From the NCBI GenBank assembly GCA_963790525.1, contig CAWBOV010000002.1:186001-250000 (forward strand): a DNA stretch of 64,000 nucleotides, given 5' to 3'. The notes beneath the pieces are model-generated. The model did no database searches. It saw nothing but the letters and a program-made list of their open reading frames with translations, and was not told where the DNA came from. Below are positions 19,186 to 27,078 of the stretch, in pieces. Position numbers and translations under genes: made by a program. Every line of letters begins with the position of its first letter. Positions within the stretch are counted from its first letter, which is position 1. This DNA comes from CAWBOV01 sp963790525. Lineage in GTDB: Bacteria; Actinomycetota; Actinomycetes; Mycobacteriales; Jatrophihabitantaceae.

Positions 19186-21369
19186 TCACCCAAGTCCGGG
19201 AATGAAGGTAATGATCAGGTCGATGAGCTTGATCCCGAGGAACGGGGCGATGAGGCCGCCGAGCCCGTAGATGTAGAGGTTGCGGCGCAGCATCGCGCTC
19301 GCACTGGACGGCGTGTACCGGACGCCCCGCAACGCCAGGGGGATCAGCGCCACGATGACCAGGGCGTTGAAGATCACCGCGGACAGGATCGCCGTCTGGG
19401 GCGAGTGCAGCCGCATCACGTTGAGCTTGTCCAGCCCCGGGTAGAGCGCGGCGAACATGGCCGGGATGATCGCGAAGTACTTGGCCACGTCGTTGGCGAT
19501 CGAGAACGTCGTCAGCGAGCCTCTGGTGATCAGCAGCTGCTTGCCGATCTCCACGATCTCGATCAGCTTCGTGGGGTCGGAGTCGAGGTCCACCATGTTG
19601 CCGGCCTCCTTGGCCGCCGACGTCCCCGTGTTCATCGCCACGCCGACGTCGGCCTGGGCCAGGGCGGGCGCGTCGTTGGTGCCGTCGCCGGTCATCGCGA
19701 CGAGCTTGCCGCCCTCCTGCTCCCTCTTGATCAGCGCCATCTTGTCCTCGGGGGTGGCCTCGGCGAGGAAGTCGTCCACGCCCGCCTCGTCCGCGATCGC
19801 CTTCGCCGTCTGCGGATTGTCGCCGGTGATCATCACCGTGCGGATGCCCATCCGGCGCAGCTCCGCGAAGCGTTCGGCCATGCCGTGCTTCACGACGTCC
19901 TTGAGGTGGATGACGCCGAGGACGGCCGGCGCGCCGGAACCGGTGCGTTCGGCGACGAGGAGCGGGGTCCCGCCCGCGGCACTGATCGCGGTCACGATCT
20001 CCTCGGTGTCCCCGGGGACGGTGCCGCCGTTGTCGCGAACCCAGGTCATCACCGATCCCGCGGCGCCCTTGCGGACCTCACGGCTGGGCGCGTCCCCGAG
20101 CGGCGTGAGATCCACACCGCTCATCCGCGTCTGCGCGGTGAAGGGGACGAAGGTGGCGTGGGCCAGCTCGCCCGTGGCCCGCTCGCGCAGGCCGTACACG
20201 TTCTTGGCCAGGACGACGACCGAGCGGCCCTCGGGGGTCTCGTCGGCCAGTGACGACAACTGCGCCGCCTCCGCCAGCCGCGCCTCGTCGGCGCCACCGA
20301 TCGGCGTGAACTCGCTGGCCTGCCGGTTGCCGAGGGTGATCGTGCCGGTCTTGTCGAGCAGCAGGGTGTTGACGTCGCCGGCCGCCTCGACCGCCCGACC
20401 GCTCATGGCCAGGACGTTGCGCTGCACCAGGCGGTCCATGCCCGCGATGCCGATCGCCGAGAGCAGCGCGCCGATCGTCGTCGGGATCAGGCAGACGAGC
20501 AGCGCGACCAGGACGACGCCGGTGACGCCGTTGCCGGTGATCGCCGCCGAGTCCGGGATCCCCGGCTGGTTGGCCTTGGCGAAGATGGCCAGCGGCTGCA
20601 AGGTCGCGGTGGCCAGCACGAAGATGATCGTCAGCGAGGCCAGCAGGATGTTCAGCGCGATCTCGTTCGGGGTCTTCTGCCTGCTGGCGCCCTCGACCAG
20701 GCCGATCATCCGGTCGATGAAGCTCTCGCCGGGCAGCTGCGTGATCTCGATGACGACGCGGTCCGACAGCACCTTGGTACCGCCGGTGACGGAGCTGCGG
20801 TCACCGCCGGACTCCCGGATCACCGGAGCGGATTCCCCGGTGATCGCCGACTCGTCGACGCTCGCAACTCCCTGGATGACGTCGCCGTCGCCCGGGATCG
20901 TGTCGCCGGCCGTGCAGACGACGCGGTCGCCGCGCCGGAGCTCGGGTGCCGGGACCAGCTCCTCACGCCCGTCCCAGTCGTCGCGGTCGACGAGCCGCCG
21001 CGCGAGGGTGTCGGTCTTGGCGCGGCGGAGCGCGTCGGCCTGCGCCTTCCCGCGCCCCTCGGCCACCGCCTCGGCCAGGTTGGCGAACAGCACGGTCAAC
21101 CAGAGCCACACTGTGATCAGGACGGCGAAGGTGGACGGCGACCGGACGGCGAGGACGGTCGTGTACACCGAACCGACCTCGACGATGAACATGACCGGGT
21201 TCTTCCAGAGCGTGCGCGGGTCCAGCTTGGCGAAGGCGCCGGGCAGCGAGGTCCACAGCATCGCCGGGTCGAGGAAGCCGCCGCCGACCCGGCGGGGCGC
21301 GACCGCCCCCTGAGCGCGCAGGGGCTCCCCGGGCTGGCCGGTGGGCGCGTGGACAGTGGTGACGGACAT
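19186..21369 (-). CDS. kdpB: KdpB, P-type ATPase catalytic subunit
   Basis: 727-aa P-type ATPase subunit that hydrolyses ATP to energise potassium uptake through KdpA. Visible motifs: actuator-domain TGES (SAITGESAPVIRESGG), phosphorylation site LLLDKTGTITLGNR, nucleotide-domain segments, and hinge motif MTGDGTNDAPALAQADVGVAMNTGT. Membrane segments occur near 60-110, 240-330 and 590-720. Length matches the family (about 680-730). The ATG overlaps the kdpA stop by one base. Confidence 0.97.
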   Translation of the reverse strand: MSVTTVHAPTGQPGEPLRAQGAVAPRRVGGGFLDPAMLWTSLPGAFAKLDPRTLWKNPVMFIVEVGSVYTTVLAVRSPSTFAVLITVWLWLTVLFANLAEAVAEGRGKAQADALRRAKTDTLARRLVDRDDWDGREELVPAPELRRGDRVVCTAGDTIPGDGDVIQGVASVDESAITGESAPVIRESGGDRSSVTGGTKVLSDRVVIEITQLPGESFIDRMIGLVEGASRQKTPNEIALNILLASLTIIFVLATATLQPLAIFAKANQPGIPDSAAITGNGVTGVVLVALLVCLIPTTIGALLSAIGIAGMDRLVQRNVLAMSGRAVEAAGDVNTLLLDKTGTITLGNRQASEFTPIGGADEARLAEAAQLSSLADETPEGRSVVVLAKNVYGLRERATGELAHATFVPFTAQTRMSGVDLTPLGDAPSREVRKGAAGSVMTWVRDNGGTVPGDTEEIVTAISAAGGTPLLVAERTGSGAPAVLGVIHLKDVVKHGMAERFAELRRMGIRTVMITGDNPQTAKAIADEAGVDDFLAEATPEDKMALIKREQEGGKLVAMTGDGTNDAPALAQADVGVAMNTGTSAAKEAGNMVDLDSDPTKLIEIVEIGKQLLITRGSLTTFSIANDVAKYFAIIPAMFAALYPGLDKLNVMRLHSPQTAILSAVIFNALVIVALIPLALRGVRYTPSSASAMLRRNLYIYGLGGLIAPFLGIKLIDLIITFIPGLG

Positions 21370-23030
21370 CAGTGCAGGCCTTCCGCGAGTGGACCGAGTG
21401 CGAGGGCGGGGAAGTACGTCAGGGCGACCACGATCACCGTGACGCCGGTGAGCAGGCCCACGAACAGCAGCCGGTGGGTCGGCAGCGTCCCTTCCGAGAC
21501 GGGAACGGGCTTCTGGCGGCCGAGCGAGCCGGCCAGCCCGAGCACGAACACCATGGGCAGGAAGCGGCCGAACATCATCGCGATGCCGAGCGCGGTGTTG
21601 TACCAGGTCGTGTTGACCGAGATCCCCGCGAAGGCACTGCCGTTGTTGTTCGCCGCGGAGGTGAAGGCGTACAGCACCTCGGACAGGCCGTGGGTTCCGG
21701 TGTTGAGCATGCTCGCGCGCTCCTTGGCCGACCCCATCGCGACTGCGGTACCGACCAGCGCGATCGCCGGAGTCGTGAGGATGTAGAGGGACGCGAACTT
21801 CACCTCCCGGCCGCTGATCTTCTTGCCGAGGTACTCGGGGGTTCGCCCGACCATGAGCCCGGCGAGGAAGACCGACAGGACGGCGAGGATCAACATGCCG
21901 TACAGGCCGGAGCCGGTACCGCCGGGCGCGATCTCGCCGAGCATCATGTCCAGCAGGAGGACCGCGCCGCCGAGGCTGGTGTAGGAGTCGTGGAAGCTGT
22001 CGACGGCGCCGGTGGATGTCAGCGTCGTCGCCGAGGCGAACGCGGCCGAGTCGGCGACACCGAAGCGGGTGTCCGTGCCCTCCGTACTCGCTCCGACCGC
22101 GACCGGAACGGTGCCGTGGTGGGCCTCCTGGAAGCCGATCGTGAGGCCGGCGCTGAGGATGGCCAGGATGGCCATGACCGCGACGATCGCACGGCCCTGG
22201 CGCCGGTCACCGACCATCACGCCGAACGTGCGCGGCAGCGAGAACGGGATAGCCAGCAGCAGGAAGATCTCCAGCCAGTTGGTCCACGTCGTCGGGTTCT
22301 CGAACGGGTGGGCGGAGTTGACGTTGTAGAAGCCCCCGCCGTTCGTCCCGAACTCCTTGATGACCTCCTGGCTGGCGACCGGACCCCCGGTGATCGTCTG
22401 CGACTGCCCGGCGACGGTGGTCACCGTGTGGTAGTCGGAGAAGTTCTGCACCATGCCCGCGGCGATGAACACGATCGCGAAGACCACCGCGACGGGAAGC
22501 AGCACCCGCACGATGATGCGGGTCAGGTCGACCCAGAAGTTGCCCAGCCGATCGGTCCCGTGCCGGGCGAAGCCGCGCACCAGCGCGACGGCGACGGCCA
22601 CACCGACCGCGGCGGACGCGAAGTTCTGCACCGCCAGCCCGCTCATCTGCACCACGTAGCCCAGCGCGTTCTCGCCGGAGTAGGACTGCCAGTTGGTGTT
22701 GGTCACGAAGCTGACGGCGGTGTTCCACGCCTGGTCGGCGGACATCCGCGGGACGGCATAGGGGTGCCCGAACCGGTCCTGCAGGCGCAGGAACCCGTAC
22801 AGGAAGAGGATGGAGACCAGGCTGAACGACAGCACGGCGCGCAGGTACCGCCCCCAGGACTGGTCGGCGTCGGGGTCGATGCCGCCGATCCGGTAGATCA
22901 CCCGTTCGGCGGCGAGGTGCCTGGTCGAGGTGAGGACGCGGGCCAGGTAGTCGCCGAGCGGCCGGTAGATCGCGGCCAGGGCGGCGATCAGCGAGACCAC
23001 GAAGAGGATGCCCGCGACGGTGGAGCTCAT
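21369..23030 (-). CDS. kdpA: KdpA, potassium-binding and translocating subunit
   Basis: 553-aa polytopic membrane protein of the Trk/Ktr/Kdp superfamily. Four pore regions contain the expected selectivity-filter sequences: TNTNWQSYSGE, GTNGGGFYNVNSAHPFENP, GGTGSGLYG and ANNNGSAFAG. It binds K+ with high affinity and passes it through the membrane with KdpB. ATG 23030 shares one base with the kdpF stop. Confidence 0.97.
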   Translation of the reverse strand: MSSTVAGILFVVSLIAALAAIYRPLGDYLARVLTSTRHLAAERVIYRIGGIDPDADQSWGRYLRAVLSFSLVSILFLYGFLRLQDRFGHPYAVPRMSADQAWNTAVSFVTNTNWQSYSGENALGYVVQMSGLAVQNFASAAVGVAVAVALVRGFARHGTDRLGNFWVDLTRIIVRVLLPVAVVFAIVFIAAGMVQNFSDYHTVTTVAGQSQTITGGPVASQEVIKEFGTNGGGFYNVNSAHPFENPTTWTNWLEIFLLLAIPFSLPRTFGVMVGDRRQGRAIVAVMAILAILSAGLTIGFQEAHHGTVPVAVGASTEGTDTRFGVADSAAFASATTLTSTGAVDSFHDSYTSLGGAVLLLDMMLGEIAPGGTGSGLYGMLILAVLSVFLAGLMVGRTPEYLGKKISGREVKFASLYILTTPAIALVGTAVAMGSAKERASMLNTGTHGLSEVLYAFTSAANNNGSAFAGISVNTTWYNTALGIAMMFGRFLPMVFVLGLAGSLGRQKPVPVSEGTLPTHRLLFVGLLTGVTVIVVALTYFPALALGPLAEGLH

Positions 23031-23119
23031 CAGAACCGCTCGGGGAAGATCAGAGCCGCGACGAGGAAGACGACCAGGATCAGGACGAGCACCAGGCCGG
23101 TCAGGTTCTCAGCACTCAC
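23030..23119 (-). CDS. kdpF: KdpF, small Kdp complex subunit
   Basis: 29-aa single-helix peptide reading VSAENLTGLVLVLILVVFLV and ending AALIFPERF. This matches the KdpF pattern of one hydrophobic helix followed by FPERF immediately upstream of kdpA. KdpF stabilises the KdpABC complex in the membrane. The GTG start overlaps the stop of the upstream 27-aa peptide (GTGA), and its own stop overlaps the kdpA ATG by one base. Confidence 0.9.
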   Translation of the reverse strand: MSAENLTGLVLVLILVVFLVAALIFPERF

Positions 23120-23199
23120 AGTCGCTCGGCTCCCTTGGCGCACAGCACCAGCAAGCCCATGAGCGCGAGCGTCAGCAGGACGAATTCGACGTCTCTCAC
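23116..23199 (-). CDS. Kdp-associated 27-aa single-span membrane peptide
   Basis: First gene of the kdp operon: GTG 23199, reading MRDVEFVLLTLALMGLLVLC then AKGAERL. One predicted helix with a charged AKGAERL tail. It has an upstream GGAG at about 9 bases and a GTGA overlap with kdpF, so it is very probably translated. I recall similar short peptides (ending K-G-x-E-R/K-L) upstream of kdpF in other actinobacteria, usually unannotated. It may be an additional Kdp complex subunit or a leader coupling translation. No function is established to my knowledge. Confidence 0.72.
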   Translation of the reverse strand: MRDVEFVLLTLALMGLLVLCAKGAERL

Positions 23200-23220
23200 A
23201 GGTACTCCGTCAGTATCGGT

Positions 23221-23261
23221 GCGCTCCGTCGGGAGCGCAGTGAACGGCACGATGAGTGCCG
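23221..23261 (-). other. Two hairpins in the kdp 5' leader
   Basis: GCGCTCC (23221-23227) pairs with GGAGCGC (23232-23238) over a 4-base loop. CGGCAC (23245-23250) pairs with GTGCCG (23256-23261) over a 5-base loop. Both lie between the inferred promoter and the first start codon. They may stabilise the message or control translation; they do not match a riboswitch I know. Confidence 0.4.
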
Positions 23262-23268
23262 ACCTGTC

Positions 23269-23297
23269 GAAGTAAAGTCATCCGGCGCGCCGATTCA
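23269..23297 (-). promoter_or_regulatory. Putative kdp operon promoter
   Basis: On the minus strand TGAATC (23297-23292) and TACTTC (23274-23269) are separated by 17 bases, a weak sigma-70-like promoter that would need an activator. It would start transcription near 23262, giving a leader of about 63 bases. Confidence 0.4.
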
Positions 23298-23303
23298 GGC
23301 CGC

Positions 23304-23343
23304 CCTCACGTCGCCCTCACGACGTCATCCCCCAATCCTCACG
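23304..23343 (-). promoter_or_regulatory. Putative KdpE operator: CGTGAGG direct repeats in 11-bp phase
   Basis: The heptamer CGTGAGG (CCTCACG on the plus strand) occurs at 23304-23310, 23315-23321 and 23337-23343, that is at 0, +11 and +33. It begins just upstream of the inferred -35. OmpR/PhoP-family regulators bind tandem heptamers with this period, and KdpE belongs to that family. Confidence 0.5.
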
Positions 23344-23388
23344 ACGTGCGCGCGGCGCTCTTCGGCCGGCCGTCGGAGCACCCTGAAT

Positions 23389-23406
23389 CTTCACGTTTTC
23401 CTCACG
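23389..23406. promoter_or_regulatory. Second pair of 11-bp-phased heptamers
   Basis: CTTCACG (23389-23395) and CCTCACG (23400-23406) repeat the kdp operator heptamer with an 11-base step. They lie upstream of the plus-strand gene at 23451, so a KdpE-type regulator could also act on the divergent gene, or this is a distal operator. Confidence 0.35.
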
Positions 23407-23438
23407 CCGTGGGCGGTCCCGGCGCCCGGCGCGCTGCC

Positions 23439-23444
23439 TAGGCT
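23439..23444 (+). promoter_or_regulatory. Promoter -10 box TAGGCT for gene at 23451
   Basis: TAGGCT lies 6 bases upstream of ATG 23451, matching the leaderless pattern seen at other genes in the window. Confidence 0.45.
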
Positions 23445-23450
23445 CAGGCC

Positions 23451-23609
23451 ATGGGCAACATCGGGACCGAGATCCGCCTGCTCGAGGTGCTTCCGGCGCA
23501 GCCGGTGACCGAGCCGGAAACGTCCGCCCCCGGTGCGGATCGGAGCGCCGCGCGGGAGACCGTCACCGCTGCCGCGCCGCAACCGCAGGCATGGCCACCG
23601 ACGCACTGA
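23451..23609 (+). CDS. 52-aa hypothetical peptide
   Basis: Begins MGNIGTEIRLLEVLPAQPVT and continues with a proline/alanine-rich tail. I do not recognise a family with certainty, but short proteins of this shape (MGxIGxEIRxxEVLP then a Pro-rich tail) occur in actinobacteria beside other hypothetical genes. It has a -10 box 6 bases upstream and ends 1 base before the next gene's GTG, so it is likely translated and co-transcribed with it. No signal peptide or membrane helix. Confidence 0.55.
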   Translation: MGNIGTEIRLLEVLPAQPVTEPETSAPGADRSAARETVTAAAPQPQAWPPTH

Positions 23610-23610
23610 C

Positions 23611-24474
23611 GTGAGGCACGTCCCCCGCGCGGACTTCTCCCCGCTGGAGGAGTTCACGCCCGCTGTCGGTGAGATCCGTGCGGTGCGGACGTTCCGCATC
23701 GGCGGCGACGGCACGCTGTACCCGCTGTTCGTGGAGACGCCGTGGCGCGACGGCACCAACCACGCCCGCTGCCGTGTTCGGACGGGAGGCGAGGCCCACG
23801 CCGCCCCTGAGCCGTCGTGCACGTGCGGCTTCTACGCCTACGCCGACCCGCGGGACGCGGCCGAGTACCCGCAGTCACGGCACGTGCTGGCCGTCGTGGC
23901 GTGCTGGGGACGCATCGTCGCCGGAACGCGCGGTATCCGCGCCGAGTGCGCGCGCATCGAAGCGATCTGGACCTCGGCCGCCGTCCCGCCGGAGCTCGCG
24001 GCGGCAGTGGCGGCCCGGTACCCCTCGGTGGCGGTGCTCGATGATCGAGCCGGCCTGCTCGTGGCCCACCCGGTGACGGTGCTGGACTGTTACGCCGCAC
24101 CGGCCGGCGGCGGCGCCCTGACCCGCGCCGGAGTCCGGTCCGCCGGCGTCTGCGGTCTGGCGCTCGGCGTGCTGCCGCTCGCGGTGCTCCTGCGCTCGCC
24201 CGCCCTCACCGCGGCATGGATCGCCGCGATCGTGCTGTTCCTGCTCACCGCCGCCGCACTGAGACTCACGCGCATCGACCGGCGGGCCAAGGCCGGCGTC
24301 CTCTACTGCCTGGCGATGGTGCTGTGGCTGGCGGCGCCGCTGGCCGGGGCGGCCGGCATGGTGCTGTTCCACCTGCCGATGCTGCAGATCGGCGCGCTGG
24401 TCCTCGCGCGCCGGGTTCAGCTGAACCGGTCGGCCCGCCGCTTCCCCAGCGAGATAGCCGCAACGCCGCGGTGA
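23611..24474 (+). CDS. CxCG-motif membrane protein of unknown function
   Basis: 287-aa protein. The N-terminal half (about 1-130) has FRIGGDGTLYPLF, a Cys at RCRVRT and EPSCTCGFYAYADPRDAAEY, then HVLAVVACWGRIVAGTRGIRAE. The CxCGxYA motif recurs in uncharacterised actinobacterial and phage proteins and may bind metal. The C-terminal half has about four hydrophobic helices (ALGVLPLAVLLR, AAWIAAIVLFLLTAAALRL, VLYCLAMVLWLAAPLAG, MVLFHLPMLQIGALVLA). The chosen GTG 23611 follows the 52-aa peptide by one base. Function unknown. Confidence 0.65.
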   Translation: MRHVPRADFSPLEEFTPAVGEIRAVRTFRIGGDGTLYPLFVETPWRDGTNHARCRVRTGGEAHAAPEPSCTCGFYAYADPRDAAEYPQSRHVLAVVACWGRIVAGTRGIRAECARIEAIWTSAAVPPELAAAVAARYPSVAVLDDRAGLLVAHPVTVLDCYAAPAGGGALTRAGVRSAGVCGLALGVLPLAVLLRSPALTAAWIAAIVLFLLTAAALRLTRIDRRAKAGVLYCLAMVLWLAAPLAGAAGMVLFHLPMLQIGALVLARRVQLNRSARRFPSEIAATPR

Positions 24475-24493
24475 TCCCCGGCCTCGGAGCCGC

Positions 24494-25204
24494 TCAGCGC
24501 AGGCGCCGCGCCCGCAGCACCAGATCGTCGACGTGGTGCGCCCCGGCGCCGCCGTCCGGCACAGCGCGCGGGCGCTGCTCGTCGACCTCGATCACCCAGT
24601 CGTCGTCGAGCAGCGCGGCGACCATCGGTGGCCACACGTAGTTCGCCGGGTCGAAGTCGGAGTCACCGTCGTGCGGCTGGTGGGTGTCCATCCCCGCGTG
24701 GTGCACGAGCAGGAGCACCCCACCGGGAGCGACGGCCGCAAGCAGGGCGCGCTCGGCGGCGGCATCGGGCGTGCGCAACAGGGCCGGGTACTGGGCGGAG
24801 ACCAGGTCGAAGGAGCCCGGCGCGAGCGCGGCTCTGGCCAGCTCGGCATGCACCCAGCGGATGGAGACGCCCGCGTCGCGCGCATGGACGACGGCCCGCT
24901 GCAGCGCCACGCCCGAGACCTCCAGCGCGGTGACGTCCCAGCCGCGGCCGGCCAGCCAGACGGCGTCCGCGCCCTCGCCGCAGCCGACGTCGAGCACCCG
25001 GCCCGGGGTGAGCGAGGCGACCTCGGTCACGAGCGCGCCGTTGGGCTGACCGCTCCACAGCTGGTCACGGTCTGCGTACCGGCCGTCCCAGGTGGCCTGG
25101 ACGGCGGGGTCGCCAAGGTAGTCGTCCGCGGGCAGCAGGTCGGCAGGTGCGGGCGGTGCCCCATCGGTCTCGGTTTCGGTGTCGGTGTCGGTGTCGTCGA
25201 TCAT
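24494..25204 (-). CDS. Class I SAM-dependent methyltransferase
   Basis: 236-aa methyltransferase with motif I VLDVGCGEGADAVWLAGRGW, an acidic residue ending the next strand (TALEVSG), FDLVSAQYPALL and GGVLLLVHHAG. The substrate is unknown. ATG 25204 gives an N-terminus of alternating Asp/Thr/Glu (DTDTDTETETD) encoded by an imperfect GACACC repeat. Upstream extensions to 25363 are arginine-rich and unlikely. It is divergent from the glycosyltransferase at 25306. Confidence 0.8.
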   Translation of the reverse strand: MIDDTDTDTETETDGAPPAPADLLPADDYLGDPAVQATWDGRYADRDQLWSGQPNGALVTEVASLTPGRVLDVGCGEGADAVWLAGRGWDVTALEVSGVALQRAVVHARDAGVSIRWVHAELARAALAPGSFDLVSAQYPALLRTPDAAAERALLAAVAPGGVLLLVHHAGMDTHQPHDGDSDFDPANYVWPPMVAALLDDDWVIEVDEQRPRAVPDGGAGAHHVDDLVLRARRLR

Positions 25205-25291
25205 GAGGACATCGTCGTCCACGCCGGTCCGGCCCCGCCATGACTTTGCCACTTCGGCAAGAACCCGGCCGTCGGTCCTCTCCCGGCCTAG

Positions 25292-25297
25292 TAAGGT
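25292..25297 (+). promoter_or_regulatory. Promoter -10 box TAAGGT for gene at 25306
   Basis: TAAGGT lies 8 bases before GTG 25306, another leaderless-type arrangement. It would drive the three-gene glycosyltransferase module. Confidence 0.45.
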
Positions 25298-25305
25298 TCG
25301 CCAGC

Positions 25306-26383
25306 GTGTCCGCAGATACCGACGTCGTGACGCATCCGCCCGTCTCGGTGGTGATGACGGCACTCAACGAGCACCGCCACCTCGCCGATGCCGTGTACAG
25401 CGTGCTCGAGCAGGACTACCCCGGCGAGATCGAGCTGGTCGTCGCCGTCGGCCCGTCGCACGACGGGACCCTGGCACTCGCCGAGGAGCTGGCCCGCACC
25501 ACCGATCGGATGCGGGTCGTCTCAACCCGACCGGCCGCACCCCGTCCGGGCTGAACATGGCCATCGCCGCCACGGATCCCGAGCGGACGATCATCGTGCG
25601 CACCGACGGGCACGCACAGCTGCCCCCGGACTACGTCCGCACGGCCGTCGCGGCGCTGCAGCGCACCGGCGCGGCCAACGTCGGCGGGATGATGATCCCC
25701 GAGGGGACGACGCCGTTCGAGTCGGGCGGTCGCCAAGGCGATGTCGGAGCGGATCGGCCTGGGGTCGGCGCCGTTCCACGTCGGCGGCCAGGAGGGACCG
25801 GCCGACACCGTCTACCTCGGCGTGTTCCGGCGCAGCGTCCTGGAGAGCGACGGACGGTTTCGACGAGCACTTCTCCCGCGCCCAGGACTGGGAACTGAAC
25901 TACCGCATCCGCGAGCACGGCGGCGTGGTCTGGTTCGTCCCCCACCTGAAGGTCAGCTACCGCCCGCGGCCGAACGTCTCCCGACTGGCCGCGCAGTTCC
26001 ACGGATCCGGGCTGTGGCGCTGGCAGATCATCCGCACGTACCCCGACACGGTGAGCCTGCGCTACCTCGCCGCGCCGCTGGCGACCGCCGCTGTCGGCGC
26101 CGCGGGAGTCGTCCTGCTCGTCGACCTGGTCGCCGTGCACAGCGCCGCGCTGGCCGTCGCGGCGGTGGCCGTCCCCGCCGCGTACCTGGGCGTGGTGCTG
26201 GCCGGCGCGGTCGCCACCCGGCGTGGCCTGGACGCGCGCGCCAGCGCCTACTACCCGGTGGCCCTGGTCACGATGCACATGTCCTGGGGCGCCGGATTCC
26301 TCGCCGGGGCCGCCGCCGACGGCCTGCGCAGGTTGCGGCCCGGGCGGGCGCGCGCCGCCGGCATCGCGAGGGCGGGCCGATGA
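25306..26383 (+). pseudogene. Family 2 glycosyltransferase with three frame breaks
   Basis: A GT2 enzyme read across three frames. Frame 1 from GTG 25306 gives PVSVVMTALNEHRHLADAV. After about 25523 a base seems missing and the reading continues NPTGRTPSGLNMAIAATDPE. Near 25725 an extra base leads into AVAKAMSERIGLGSAPFHVG. Near 25855 another extra base leads into GFDEHFSRAQDWELNYRIRE. The C-terminus has two or three membrane helices (about 26060-26330). Apart from the breaks all family motifs are intact, so sequence error or very recent damage is likely. The stop overlaps the next gene (ATGA). Confidence 0.75.
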
Positions 26384-27078
26384 GGCGACAGGTCGTCATC
26401 CTCGCGGCCGGCCGCGGCACCCGGCTCGGACGCCCGCACCCGAAGCCGCTGACCCCGCTCGCCGACGGCTCGACCATCCTGGGCCGCGCGATCGAGAGCG
26501 TCACGGCGACCTTCCCCGGTGCGCAGGTCTACATCGTCGTCGGCTTCAAGCTGGAGATGATCCTGGAGGCGCATCCGGACGACCTCTTCGTCTACAACGA
26601 GGCCTACGACGAGACCAACACGTCCAAGAGCCTGCTGCGCGCGCTACGGGCCTCGGCCGACGGCGGTGTGCTCTGGGTCAACGGCGACGTCGTGTTCGAC
26701 CGCGAGGTGCTGCGGCGCGCGGCACCGCTGCTGGAGGCCGAGCAGTCCTTCATCGCCGTCAACACCGCCGGCGTCGACGACGAGGGCGTCAAGTACACCG
26801 TCGACTCCGACGGCTGGATCCGGGAGCTGTCCAAGACCGCGCCGGCCGACTTCGGCGAGTCGATCGGGTTGAATTACGTCGCCGCGCAGGACAAGGCCGT
26901 GCTCATGACCCACCTGGACGAGGTCGGCGACCAGGACTACTTCGAGCGCGGCATCGAGACCGCGATCGAGCGCGACGGGCTGCACTTCGCCGCGCTGGAC
27001 ATCTCGGACCTGAGCGCGGTCGAGGTCGACACCCCGGCCGACCTGACCGTCGCCAACGACAGCCTCACCGCACCGTGA
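26380..27078 (+). CDS. Nucleotidyltransferase, LicC/IPCT-like (probable CDP-alcohol synthase)
   Basis: 232-aa nucleotidyltransferase with the sugar-1-P/choline-P signature ILAAGRGTRLGRPHPKPLTP near the N-terminus, VLWVNGDVVFDREVL (metal-binding Asp) and AVEVDTPADLTVA at the C-terminus. Size and motifs resemble phosphocholine or inositol-phosphate cytidylyltransferases. Its neighbour is a CDP-alcohol phosphotransferase, so I infer that it makes a CDP-activated alcohol used by that enzyme. It overlaps both neighbours by 4 bases (ATGA, GTGA). Confidence 0.8.
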   Translation: MRRQVVILAAGRGTRLGRPHPKPLTPLADGSTILGRAIESVTATFPGAQVYIVVGFKLEMILEAHPDDLFVYNEAYDETNTSKSLLRALRASADGGVLWVNGDVVFDREVLRRAAPLLEAEQSFIAVNTAGVDDEGVKYTVDSDGWIRELSKTAPADFGESIGLNYVAAQDKAVLMTHLDEVGDQDYFERGIETAIERDGLHFAALDISDLSAVEVDTPADLTVANDSLTAP

